Origin: Lethocerus indicus | Taxonomy: Eukaryota; Arthropoda; Insecta; Hemiptera; Belostomatidae | Length of the DNA stretch: 64,000 nt | NCBI GenBank assembly: GCA_019843655.1 | Contig: JACDQD010000003.1 | Span: 24,664,224-24,728,223 of the forward strand | Direction of reading: 5' to 3' | Shown: positions 40,101 through 52,397 of the stretch, one piece after another | Layout of the letters: each line of letters starts with the position of its first letter | Numbering within the stretch: the first letter of the stretch is position 1 | The notes under the pieces: generated by a model | What the model was told of the DNA's origin: nothing | Databases searched by the model: none | What the model saw: the letters and a program-made list of their open reading frames with translations, nothing else | Made by a program: the position numbers and the translations under genes

Positions 40101-43100
40101 CATGATAATTGTTTTACTTTTATAACTCAACTATGAAAATAGGAATAAAACGACGTGCACTGCAAACTGCTCTCAACAGATGTGTCGTCCGCCTCCACGT
40201 CGCTGGGTTAGGAATAGAAAAACATTTCTTCCTGATGAAAAACACCGGAACAAATTCTTCTATTTTTCTGTCCGGTTAAATGTCAGAAAAAAAACTTCTG
40301 TTAACTGACTCCTATAAAAGCATTTTATTTAAAGCGCAAAACAGACTAACGCGACCCCGATCCCACCGCTGCCATCGTGCTTTAAAATGGGGAAGCGGTG
40401 AAGTTAGGCAATGATTAATTTCTTCGTGTCATTAGAGAGTCCTGAGCGTGATTTGAACTTTCCTTCCTCTTCTGTGAAGTAAATGTGGCCCCAATAGAGG
40501 ATGTCTATCTGTTGGGTGTTCGTTTTGAAGTGTATTATATTTAAAATACGAGTCGAAAGACTCAATTTCGGAGTGTTGACACGGATTGCGAATGTTTAAT
40601 ACTGCACAATCGAATGTATCAATACAATACACACCCGTATTGGGTGCAAATTAAAATCCAGCTTGTGCGAAGAAATAAAATTAGGACATCACGAGCAGAA
40701 ACCGGTTTCCACGGGCTTTTAAATGTCCCGGGGGACTTAGAACGGGCCTTATTAGCCAAGCGTACAGGTGGAGTCGATGGCAGGCGGGGCCAATGACTCG
40801 GCCGGGCTCCAGTTATTGACGGAGCCAACCAACCTGTCATTTGTACATAACATATTTTTTTCCTGGTTTTTTATAACTCCCAAACACGTACTAGGACATT
40901 CCATAAAATAAACTCAATCTATAAATCCAACTTACCCTAAACACTCAGGGTTAAGGAGTTTTCCCCGAGTGCACCAAATTTGGTTCACATATAATGAATC
41001 ATTTCTCCCAGCTACTTTCCTCCAGTTAAGTGTCGCATAATGTCCGAAACCGCTATAAAATATGCACACAGTAAACCACATTATATAATTATTGACTTCA
41101 TATGATAAAACGGAAATAATTTTGCTTAAAAAGCGAAAGCTTTATTTACTCTCTATTGCTATGGTGAGGGTCCAGCCAATTACAAATTCTTTTACTACTT
41201 GTATGACACTATTACCTTAATCCACATGCAATAGAATGCCAAAGTCATATTATTTCCTATTTTAAATTCAGAATTCGGTAATATAGATGGGTGAAACGGA
41301 TTTCCAGCGAGTGCTTATGCAAATCCCGTAGTTATATTTATCGTATACAACTGAGAGGAATATTAATTTTCATTTATGTATAATTTAACATACCAGACCG
41401 GACGATAATATGTTATATTGGCTAATTACAGCCTAGTTTATATAGGCATGTCAATTTCATTCAACCGAACGCTTGGCAGTTCCCCTTCAAAATTTCTATT
41501 AAATTCATGAATAAACATAATCTAAACGCACGTTTAGAATTTTGTCAGTGGAAGCGATTTTGTCCGTCTGATTATATAAACTGAATGTAGAACGAATTTG
41601 GACACATAAATCTTTTACAAGACTATTCGATCGGACAATAAAACAAGAACCGTATTTCATTTTTCGCTTTCTAATCCAATTTAAAGTGTATAGTACGGTT
41701 CCGCCCGAGCCCAATGATATATTCTCGCTCGTTAATCGGCGAGCCGAAACAAAGCGTAGAGGCGGGCGGCGGCGGCGGCGGCGGCGGTGGACCACTGTAC
41801 TTAAATGTAACCAGCGGAGAGCAAATCATGCCAGCAGTGGCCGGATGCGCCGCCCCAATTTCACTTTCACCCGGTTTGCTGACTTATGATAACGGCCCCT
41901 TCAAATTTACACCGACCGCTTCGCCCCGTTTCCTTTATTTCATTCGCGAATTAAACACTGACGGAACGGAACGCGATTCGGAGAGGGAACGTCAACCACC
42001 GAAAAATTACTGAACCGTTGCTGTGAGGACGAAAATTCAATTTTCATAAATCGAATTTTCTGAATTGGTCTATAATTTTATAAGTGGATTTTAGAAGTGG
42101 AATTTTTTCAGACACAAGACTATTTAGCTATTGTTAGGGGAAATGACGTTAACCCATCCCTTAATTGTGTATAATTATAGATTATAATATGCGTGATGAC
42201 TAAATTTTATGTCGTAAACTCGACAAATCACCGTACGATGATTGAGCCATGTTTTCCAAAAGAATATTCCGACCCGGTTTGCTGTAACTGAAACCAACTT
42301 GGAACGCGAAGGCCGGGATTTAATCGAGCTCGATTGAATTAATGCAATTAAACTTGATTCGTGGAGAAAAGCCAATTTTAATTTTAAAGTTTCAAATGCC
42401 ACCTCCTCCGCCGCTAAACAAAAGATCCCTCGGGGTCCCCGCGACACGAACGGACCGGTCACGATATTTCGTAATATAATAGGTACGCTTAAGTGTACGT
42501 GTGTACGTCAATGTGGGCCCCAGTCAGAGTGGACAGATCGCAATCTGATCACGACTCCGGCTGTCCTTAAACTTCTATATAATACTATCACCTTCGGTCC
42601 CTAACATTTTACCGTACCCGATGTCCTCTTCCTACTGTCTATTATGTTCAATGCCTTACCGTGCACGAGTCTCAGTTCCCTGTCCTGTCATATTACAGAG
42701 CTTTAGTCTGATAATTTCCTAACATATAGCGGTAAGAAAAAACCCACCAAACGTCCTTCATAATTGAATTCGAAACATATATATGTATTTAAAAAATATT
42801 TATTTGAAATATACGTTCACGGTAATTTAATTTTATATTACAAGCGGATTAATTAAGCGCACATAATTGTTATTAATCGATCATGATTTTTGAATCAATA
42901 TAATTTTAATTTGTAACAATAAATTTATAAAAATATTCCTTTATACTTTTTTGAATGTTTGTGAAGTAAGGAATTTAATTTCGGACCCGTCCTTCAGAAA
43001 AACGACCGCTCGGTTTAGCTTTGAAAGAAACAAACCTTGTATATAGACAAGTTATATATGGGCGATAATAATACCTCATAATTATGTTCCCTTTTGAGGT

Positions 43101-44368
43101 ATTACACCGCACGGAAACTAAATTAGGAAAGGAACTGGCCGCCTCCAGGTTTAATTATACCAGATAATAGGGCGTAATCTGTTTAATTAAGCTGATTAAA
43201 TGTCGGCCACTATTATATTGTCTTGTTTGTCTCGAAGGAGGGAAAGGGGCAGAACCCGGACATGTAACGGGCACTCATATTAATCACCATTCCCCACATT
43301 CTATATATATAAATAACTCGTTAAATTTTATTTAAAATTCATTTTTACAGCGCAATTATTCTGCACCAATATGCGCTTTCCTTGGGTTTGATGAATACAT
43401 GTTCATGTTGTACCGGGTACAACTGTTATGCCACAGTTGCAGTTGCCTCGTTATAATTGTGCGATCAGCCTATTAATACGAAGGATCTCACTCAGATGTG
43501 CCCACTTACCTACCGGTCTGAACAGTGGTGACAGGGAGGGCATATGATTTCTAAGGGTAGGCCAGCCAGGGTAACCGTATTAACGCGATTACCACTAACT
43601 GGCGAAAGGGTAAGTCAGGGGTGTGGGAGGGAGATAATCTCAGGATTGTAGGAGGGGGATGACGATGGGGAGAACGGGTGGACAGGGTTTGAATTAACGG
43701 TTAATAGAGTTTACCTTTCTGAGCGGGCCTAAATTGGTTGTCCCCGTGGGCAGGGTCCCTGGGGGGCCCTACGTATTTCATCTTCGGGCCCCCTTCAGCT
43801 ATTGGATCACGAAGTACCGGAGGAAGGCTCCGAATTCACCGGGGTTAACGACTGCGTTTTCGTAATGTATTTCCACCTTTTACACCGACCGAAACGTATT
43901 ATAATGGCGATGGGGATTACCTTTTTGCGGTTACCTTGCTTCTGAATTATCTCTGCGACAGGAGACGTAGCCAGAAATCTCCCTATATAATATAAACCAC
44001 TAGGAATAACATAATTCCTGCAGGGCCTGTCCTTCATATAAGTTTAGATGAAAAACCTGAACACAATAATGTTGTAAACTTGTACATTCCAGTTAAAGGC
44101 ACTATCATATCCTTAAATTTCATTTTGAGGGCTTGTCATTCCGATTCAAAATGTCTCCATGATCCACACCCCTTCCACAATACACTAAAGAAATATTAGA
44201 AATGTATACTTCTAATACAGTTATGAATCTGTGTACTGTTAGAACGTTAACGCTGTTAATTATTCTTATTCTTACTCTCGCGAAACTTATATGATCTCAA
44301 GATAAGGAGTTTGCGACGGGAACAACATTCATATAACTTATTTACGTCTCTGTCTCTGTTTCTTTAAT

Positions 44369-44374
<6 letters not shown>
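37131..44374. other. Non-coding DNA, no gene recognised
   Basis: AT-rich DNA with GC-rich patches near 40680-40850, 41700-42000 and 43540-43800. At 37141-37198 three A-tracts recur at about 20-25 bp spacing, near two helical turns, a pattern linked to DNA bending. A (GGC)n run lies at 41761-41790. No open frame above 100 codons and no recognised domain. Confidence 0.55.
41761..41790. repeat. (GGC)n trinucleotide repeat
   Basis: About 30 bp of imperfect GGC repeat in a GC-rich patch. It is read as Gly- or Arg-rich runs in overlapping short frames on both strands, none of which looks coding. Confidence 0.85.
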
Positions 44375-44449
<75 letters not shown>

Positions 44450-44450
44450 C
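44375..44450. repeat. (CT)n microsatellite, 76 bp
   Basis: CT dinucleotide repeat with one interruption near 44439. It is followed at once by CTTTCCAGGTA, which resembles a 3' splice acceptor, but no coding frame follows, so I take this as chance. Confidence 0.95.
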
Positions 44451-47400
44451 TTTCCAGGTATTTATTTTTCTTTGTCACTTCCGCCCTTTCCATTGTCGGC
44501 TGGTAGATGCACGCGACCCGCGGCTACACACGACATACCGCCCCAAGGCCACTTGTCATATTTCAGTCCACCGAGTCCACCTTAGTCGGAAAATTAACCC
44601 TTCCCACTTGAACATTTTTCAGGAAATTCACTTTTGTTTTTTCTGTCGGCCCCCCGGTAAAAGGTAAAAAAAGGAAGCGAGGCTGGAAAGAAAGCAAAAG
44701 CGAAAATAAACTTTATCCGCCCCGACTTTATTTAAGCTCTCGACCCCCTCACTCCCCTACAAACCCGGCATCATCAACTCGACTTGAATAAGATTTGAAT
44801 AATTGCCAACCCCCCCCCACTCGCCTTCTTAAGCTAAGCCGAGTTATATAATGGGGGTTAGAAGAAGAATATAGAGAAAAAACTTCCTACGGAATTTCTT
44901 AATATCCTATTTGAATTTTTATTATACCTGTAATCTGAAATGGAGGATGGAAATTCAGAACGAATGGGCCCGATAAAACCTCGGATATTGCGGATCTGAA
45001 ATATAGAGTGTCCTGCGAGAATAAATCTTACCCCCAAAAAATAGAGAGGGCGGTGACTAATAAGCCTCGCCCTAATCCTTTCCCTTATCACCTTTCAAGG
45101 AAATTCTGTTATAATCCTTATATTCTGATGATTTATTGCAAGTTAACATTTATATGGGGGGTTCAAAATTAAATATAAAATTTAAAAATGTCTGCATTTA
45201 TCTTCGCGTTGCACATTTCTTCAATGTTCGAAATCACTTACTAATGACGTAGCTTATTTCTAATATTGTACTGCGCACAGTCGTGACACATTAGTATACT
45301 GGCCGATATACTAGCTCAGGAATAATGCATTAAATAAACAAACACATCCGTGGGTGCCCAACTGTCAACCGATTGTTCTGTTCAGGGCCTTGACACCCTG
45401 ACAATTTAGGCCACACAGAAATGCAGACTAACGCCAACTAATAAAATTAAAGAGCCGGGTCCCATTATAACTAATACACACTCATAGTCATACATCGTTA
45501 ATCTGATTCTCGCGCCGGAGAAACTCTAGTATGATTAAACGTTCGGAATTTCGTCTCGGAACAAAGTGAAGATTTAAAGGTCCATTGTTCTCGGATTCAC
45601 GAAACTGCGAATATTTCTTCTGGAAAACAATGAGAAAATAATATTTCCAGAGGGCGAGGAAAATAAAGTGGATATTCTTCAGTTGTCCCGGCGTGAGAAT
45701 CGGAAGGAGGGCTGAATAGAGGAGCAGCTATCGTGATAGTGCGGGTCGCGTACCCGTGACCCCGCACTTTGCCCTCGTTTTCGAACCAGAAAAAAAAGAA
45801 CACAAAATAAAAAAGAAACCGAGAAGGAAATTCGTGCCGAAGGTAATCTTTATTCCCCCACTCGGCTCTCAGGCGCTCCACCACAATTGCGAATAATAAG
45901 CGGACATTAATAAGAGTAAACAAAGAATTATAGCCCCACTAATGATAAGAAAAGAGACTAGTAAAATAGTGCAATATTTTTATTACGTTGTTACTCTTAT
46001 CTATTTGATACAGTCATGAAAATATATAACACCCAGTCGGATGATTCGGTATTATCAAATAAATAATTAAATCCAAGTAGGACAGTGCGTGTGCCCTTTA
46101 TATAAATAAATCTTTGATAGTAGCCCGATGAGAAATTGTTTTTTAATGTACGACTAAGCAAAAACGAGTGTAATTTACGTGTCCCAATGAATTCAAAATT
46201 CGACCGATACTCCAGCTCGGGGTTAAATTCGAAGTTTCGACGTGCTGTCGGAATTTAAAAAAGCCGGGGCTTTAATCGGGGCACGCCCCGGTGTTTCTCG
46301 ACAATTCGAAGTATTCTGTATAATGTAAGTAGGGGCGGTTGAAGGTTGGTGTTTTCGTGTTGGGCAGGGGCTCTCATTAGTGGGTCGGTCAGTTGTGGTG
46401 TTGGCACGGGCCAACCCCCGCCTAATAACGATAATTCCGACTAACCCGCAAGGCACAGATTCCTCACGGGGCCCCGTCCGCCTTCCACTCAAAACAAATT
46501 GGGAATTAGTTGGGGGTTTACAGGGTTGAACCGGTGAACGAATTTTAATTAAGCCGGCGGTATTGAACGCGGGAATTTAATACGGGGCGGCCTTTTAATT
46601 AGCGGCGTTTTTAGCGGCAGAAATTCTGTCCCGTACTCGTTCTTTAATAACATTCCAAAGAGCTAACTGAACCGTGAAAAGAAAGTAGACCGCGGGAACG
46701 AATCGCTAATAAAATTCAAAATCGAGATTACGCATATTCTAGGCCGATTAGTAGAATTTAATCTATCCGATTGGCGCTATGACTGACCATATAAGACCAA
46801 CCAAAGTTGTTGCTTAGTAAATTTATTGACGCTAAAATAGGACAAACTGTGTGAATGATGAGTCCGAAATTTAAAAATAACGTATCGCTACTAAATATTA
46901 TATTTAATTAATGTAATAGTAATATTATCATTGAATTAGACGCTTCGTGAAAGCTACCGTACTAGACCGTACTACTCACCCGGTGCTTTGTACTTCAGAC
47001 AGTATATTTTTTCTTCTCGATATACTAGAATGCACCGAGGTTATTCCTCCGATAGGCTGCGGCACCTCTTCGTTAAGTCCGATGACTAAGGTCTTTCTCC
47101 TTCTTTTTTAATAATTCTAAAAACGCTTTATCATACCTCCCTTCGGAGAGGGGTTCGTATTACCGGTGTATTTACCTTAAGCTGGTTGGCCGCAATTTGT
47201 AATGTACGTTGTGAAACGGAAGAGACAATTTCAAAACCTGAGAAACAATGGTAATTGTAATGAATGTACCACCAGTCTTTATTTGCGTGAAAACCTGGAG
47301 GATGCAATATGCGTATGCATAAGTAGATTCAATATGATAATTAAACGAATATTATTCGGTATAATTTACGAATTGAATTAATGTCATTCATTCGATATTC

Positions 47401-50400
47401 CTGGTAAATACAATACCTGAAATACAAAGAATCGAGTTACAATAAATTCCTGTCCCCGTTTCTTTTTCTTTCTGAGGCAATTAGTGTCCGGCTTTTAGTC
47501 TCCCTCCAATTGATCTTTACCGCCACAAACGTCCAATCTATGTAAATAGAGCCCGCTTTCGTTTCTGTTTCGTGCTAATAATGACCATCGGTATTTGTCG
47601 TTAGCGTGACGAGATGTATTTCCCGGACCCCGGCTGTTTAGTTTTATACTCCGGCCGTGTTTGTAAATCAAAATTACACCGATCGCCGAAAGCGTTTTGG
47701 CACCTCGAGCAATGCCTTCGGCTTCAGTGCCGTGCCCACAATCCAGAAATGGCGACCTGTTACTCGGCAGTTACCGGTGGAAAATAAAAATTAAATCGCG
47801 GGATTTTCGCAGGAATCGCGTTTTAAATATCGATAATAGACTGGACATAGTAAGATTGTGCACTAAACTTCTGAGAATAACGTTAGATAAGAGATTTACG
47901 ATTAAAGAACTTGCAAAATCTTGTGTGTCCAGCTTCATCTAATCTGAACCATCGACAAATTCGAACTCGTCCAGTCTATAATTCTACTGTAGAATTAAGA
48001 ACTTTTTAGGATTGAAAGATTAATACTTAAACTTGCATTTGAAACCATTGAGGGACAGAATACAGTTAGGTAAGTAAATTAGGCCCCAAAAATCTTTCAA
48101 ATCCGCCTTCGAATTGTACTGTAGGATATATTTGAAAAAACCCGATAATTTAAGAACGGGTACACGTGCTGGTATTAAATAGAAAATATTACACAAAGCG
48201 TTAACATTAATATTAATAGAGTTCCTTCGCGTGATGTCGAAAGCATAATGAAACGCTCCGTAAGTGCGTGTACGAATGAATTCACCAGTTTTTCCATATG
48301 AGTCACTTGGGCGTACTTTCCGAACATCGCTCAATACAAATACAAGTTACATTTACAGGACGGGCGATATTGGCAAATGTACGACGACAGTAACCCTAAT
48401 TGAAAGGCGCAAATACTGATCTGATGGAGGCAGATAACAGTTATTGAAGGCGGGTTTAACGGAGTGGTCGTGTGGCTGGGGAGAAGCTTCCTTGAAACCG
48501 GTCTAGCTTATGAAATACTGGGCAGGAATTAAAAAGAGTGATAATATTCCTAAAACACACAATTTATAGCTTAAATATATTTATTCTTATTATTCATCAA
48601 GATATTATCCTATTTTTATGTGCCCCCTACTACTTTTTCTAATGGGCATTATGAATTGGCATCAATGTGCCTGGGACCAAACCTAAAATTGTGATCGGGA
48701 TAACATTCTTTCAATCTTTGATTGCCCCCCACACCCCCTCCCTCACCAATTGTGGAACTTAGCAGGTACAAAGGGTTAGTATTCTAAACCCTTAGGAGTC
48801 ATTGTGTTATGTAAGGGTTGAAACTCCGGTTGCGCAACCCTCGGGTGGTGTGATCGACTACGTCACGTGGTCACACCACACACAACCCCCTTTCAACTTC
48901 ACCTCTCGACAATCCGAGTTCCACGTCCTATTCCCAGTGTTCAACGACACCTTTTATAATAATAATCTTTTCACCGCTCGGATCTCACACCGCTGAAACC
49001 ATTTCAGGGCGCCTCGAGCGCCATATATGTCAGAGAAAGAGTAATAAAGTGCTTCTAGGGCCACCGGATATTATATGACAATTGGCATCGGTAAATAGGG
49101 CCCTCATTAAGAAGCAATATATTACAAATAGCCTTAGAGTAAAATTGTATAGCTGTTTTCGTACGATTTCCCATTATTGAAATGTTCGAAATTCTATTCA
49201 TTAGCAATATGAATTATTTTTAATCATAATTCCTGTCCGTACGTATAGAAAATGTTTGTGTTCCCAATTAATTATTCGTCAAAAGCATAAATTAATTTGT
49301 ACTCTACACGATATAAAAAATCCAGAATGAGAAGAATTAATGCAGCATTTAACAAAACGCAGGCGAATTGCAAATTTTATTACGGGTAAGTATGTCGTAT
49401 GAATATTTATTTGAAAATAAGCTGTTATTTCTCTATTATAGCTATTTTTCTATAGACGTTGATATATAAAATGCTAAATGATAAATCAAATTATAATATA
49501 TATATATATAGAAGAAGGATGTTAGTGCAGCTCAATAGCTCCGTAATTAACTGTAATGTTGTTGTTACGTGGAGGGGGCGGTTTCTATGAATAATTCTAC
49601 AGTAAAAATTGAAATGCTATTGTGTCTAAGCAAATATTCATACTTGTCATGGTCTGTAATATAGTACTGTCCACAGTATCCACTAAAACGTCCATTACAT
49701 GGCAATCCTCCATGTGAGAATAACATCTTTTGGCGTCAAAGTGTATTATGCAGTTGTTGAATGTGACAACGCGTTGTTGCGGCAGTGGCCTCCCGCGAGC
49801 GGCGACCGAGCGCTCAATGGGAAAACACACTTCCCGGTGTGTCCAGAACCGGGAAAAGGAAGAGCTAATTGTTACCGATTCGTTCCTGCCGTACCGCAGT
49901 GAACATTTTCTTTTCTTTTCTCTCCGATCCTTTTTTTTCACCGTACTGTCCTCAGTCCGAGGAACCGGTCCTAAGCCGATTGGGTGACGTGAGCCGCATA
50001 TACGGGACGCCGAGGTCACGCCGGCCCCGAGAGTCCTTCGGGAGTGGCGGTGGCAAACAGAAAAGGGGAAAAAAATAGAAAATTGGGTAATTTTCCGACC
50101 CATTAGTTCTGCCCATCGAAAGGCGGAAATGCGCGTTGAAACTGGCGAAATTACTGGACGTACGGAATTATACCTGGCGAAAGAACTTTATATTTGTTTG
50201 TTTGTTAAATTTCTACTGAAGGCGTTAATTTTAATGAAGTGAAACAGGTCTAACTATTTTCTTTGAACAATAATTTAAATTGTCGGACCAGTAATAATTT
50301 TACCAGCGGTAAATATAAATTAAAATTGGAATGTCCTACTCATTCTGTATTTTCATCTCCGTTCTTATGGACGAAAAAGTCCGTCAATTTCGGGATACAA

Positions 50401-51019
50401 ACAGCGCCATTGCCATCTGATACCAGGCCCCAATACTCCATTGCATTTGTGCAAACATCGTCTACCCGTCCGAAAAAAGAAAAGTCAATGACCAATCTTT
50501 GTCAAATATTGGTCGAGATGCTGAGGACATCTCTTGGCATAGAATGCCGAGCAAACACCAACCTGCTGTCGTCGAACAGAAAGAAATTATGTTTCTCAGA
50601 CAATCAATGCCGGCAGAGTCAGGAAAACGTTTAGTTAGTTCCAGTACTGAAACGAATTTAATATTTAATATAGGGAAATCGGTAGAATAAAAAATATGTA
50701 TTATCGGAATTGGTATTTATAGCTGAATTTCATTTTTGCGCATGATCTCAAGTACGAATCCATGAAAGCTGACAGGGCTGTTATATGATTAACGATAAAT
50801 TAAATTATCGGAACAAAGAATTATTTCATTGGGTGTTAATTCAACTGGAAATTAAAAGTGACATATTTTTATGGTACATTGCGTCAGATGATATCATATT
50901 TGCTGTGACATTATCTAGCAACTGATAATATTATCAATGACTATAACTAATATTACAGTAGAGTTATGATAAATTGATTATATTTATCTAAATTAAAAAC
51001 TAAAAATAGTTATACTGTA
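44451..51019. other. Non-coding DNA, no gene recognised
   Basis: Mixed AT-rich DNA and GC-rich islets (46200-46640, 47460-47780, 49780-50060). The longest frame is an ATG-started 168-codon minus frame at 49597-50103, basic and without a domain I know. Two overlapping plus frames at 50263-50690 sit just outside the 3' end of the Penelope-like element and are also unrecognised. A run of nine C lies at 44810-44818. Confidence 0.5.
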
Positions 51020-51066
51020 GGTTCGTGATGTTTCTGTCTCCTCTCGCTGGTTAGGTCTTTTGCTAG

Positions 51067-51101
51067 ACCGGTTTCGACTGCTCGCCATCTTCAGTACCGG
51101 T
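51067..51101 (-). ncRNA. Hammerhead-ribozyme-like motif in the element's 3' region
   Basis: Read on the element strand, the tract runs ACCGGT, A, CTGAAGA, a 12-base segment, GAAA, CCGGT. CUGANGA and GAAA are the two invariant blocks of the hammerhead core, and the flanking ACCGGT copies pair perfectly as a helix. Penelope-like elements are known to carry hammerhead motifs. Deviations: the inner stem is only GGC/GTC after an extra T, and there is no room for stem I between the would-be cleavage site and CTGAAGA. It may be a decayed or minimal ribozyme. The motif is seen directly; activity is unproven. Confidence 0.4.
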
Positions 51102-51374
51102 GTTAGTCACTGTTAGCACTTTGGATGTTTTTTGCGCATCCTCACTGCACTGTCACTTTCACATGTACTGTAATGTTTGTCAGTATGTCAGTCGTTTATA
51201 TATGTGTTCTGTTATTGTTATTGGGGGTTATGTTTGTCTTTGGATTTTGTTAATCCGTTTTCTAGGTATGAGTCAGATTGTCGGAAGGGGGTGGTGTGCT
51301 GGTAGGGTGGGTGTGATCCTTTAAGAGGATTATAGGTGTAAATATCGCCTCACTCTGGGAATTAATTTTCTCAT

Positions 51375-51965
51375 TTATAATGTTGTTTTCTTATGTTTGA
51401 AGATCTCCAGGTTTTCTATAATGTCTAAGTCTTTTCCTTTTTTACCTGGGTGTAATAATTTTAAAGATCTTTTGATGTTCATTGTTTCGTGCCCGGTGTT
51501 TATGATATGGTTGGCGAAATTGGAATCTGTTTTGTATTTTATGGCTTTTATATGTTCCTTGTATCTGTCTTCAATTTTTCGTCCGGTTTGGCCGATGTAA
51601 ACTCCATCGCACGATCCGCATGTTATCTTGTATATCCCGCTTTGTTTGTGTTTATTTTGTTGTTGTGTGCTGATGTGTTTTTCTAATTTATTGGTTGTTC
51701 TGTATGATATTTTGAATTTTAGTTTTTTAAAGATGTTCGTGATTTTGTAGGTTTCGTGGCCAGTGTAAGTGAATGGGGCCAATTTTTGGGGGGGTTCTTC
51801 TGGGTTTGTGAGGTTCGTTGTGGACTTCTCTTTCTTTTTTAATAGTTTTGTTATTGTATTGGAGGGATATCCGTTGTTCTTTGCGACTTCGAGGATTGTT
51901 TTATGTTCTTTGTCATATTTTTCGCTGGATAAGGGGTATTTGTTTAGTCTGTCTGTTAGGTAATT
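51375..51965 (-). pseudogene. GIY-YIG endonuclease domain of the Penelope-like element
   Basis: An open frame of 196 codons in the frame shifted relative to the RT, ending in TAA at 51375-51377. It begins with the conserved RT-to-endonuclease linker (NYLTDRLNKYPLSSEKYDKE), then a Lys-rich stretch. The endonuclease core has SGIY, CGSC (the CxxC special to Penelope endonucleases), VYIG, the Arg of GRKIEDRY, an EHI and NHI pair of His residues, and a C-terminal IIENLEI whose Glu fits the catalytic position. In intact elements this domain nicks the target DNA. The core itself looks undamaged, but it lacks its own start and is out of frame with the RT, so I call it a pseudogene. Confidence 0.85.
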
Positions 51966-52397
51966 TTAGTGCCGCTAGTTTGTGTTGGTGTGGGTGGTTG
52001 GATTGTTGGTGGATGATGGTGTCTGTGTTGGTATCTTTCCTAAAAATGTCAAATGTGAGTCTATCTTTTTCTTTTTTTATGGTAACGTCTAAGAAATTAA
52101 TTTGGTCGTCTTTTTCTTTCTCTATCGTGTATTGTATTTTTGGGTGGAGGAGGTTGAAGTCGTTTAGTATTTCGTCGGGGTTGTGGTGGTCTGTGATTAG
52201 TAGTGTGTCGTCTACGTATCTGATACAGTGGCTGATGTTGTATTTCTTTTTAAGTGTCTCAATGTGTCTGTCCTCTAGGTCTTGGAGAAAGAGTTCGGAA
52301 AGGATGGGGTTGCCCATTCCGAGTCCGTTATTACCCCGGTAATATTTATCGTTAAATTGGAAGTAGTTTTGACTAAGGTTTAGGGTTGTAAGTTTTA
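51966..52397 (-). pseudogene. Penelope-like reverse transcriptase, C-terminal fragment
   Basis: The open frame runs from 52536 to 51913, but its first 46 codons are satellite, begin at GTG and are not part of the enzyme. From 52397 on it is RT. An NYFQFN block precedes GLGMGNP (frame residues 71-77, motif B), then YVDD (107-110, the motif C catalytic pair), INFLD (146-150) and the TDTIIH/HPHQHK region (about 171-186) typical of Penelope elements. Motif A, with the first catalytic Asp, and the whole N-terminal half are missing. Near 51964-51967 the frame breaks: family-like sequence continues in another frame, while the original frame runs into a stop at 51913. It cannot encode an active RT. 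Confidence 0.85.

Larger units (their letters stand above)
51020..52397 (-). mobile_element. 5'-truncated Penelope-like retroelement
   Basis: The 3' half of a Penelope-like element on the minus strand. In element order it holds the C-terminal part of the reverse transcriptase, a linker, a GIY-YIG endonuclease ending at 51375, and about 350 bp of 3' non-coding sequence with a hammerhead-like core. RT followed by GIY-YIG is diagnostic of this class. The 5' end stops in mid-RT at 52398, where a 77-bp satellite begins. The outer 3' boundary near 51020 is a guess, because I found no target-site duplication. Truncation and a frame break make it non-autonomous. Confidence 0.88.

Noticed and set aside
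49597..50103. ATG-started 168-codon frame on the minus strand
   Set aside because: It is the longest non-repeat frame, but it is Lys/Arg-rich without any domain I recognise. It overlaps open frames on the plus strand in a GC islet and has no supporting splice or start context.
50263..50690. Two overlapping plus frames (123 and 63 codons) beside the Penelope 3' end
   Set aside because: One lacks an ATG at its listed start, they overlap in different frames, and neither matches a family I know. An old element fragment is possible but cannot be supported.
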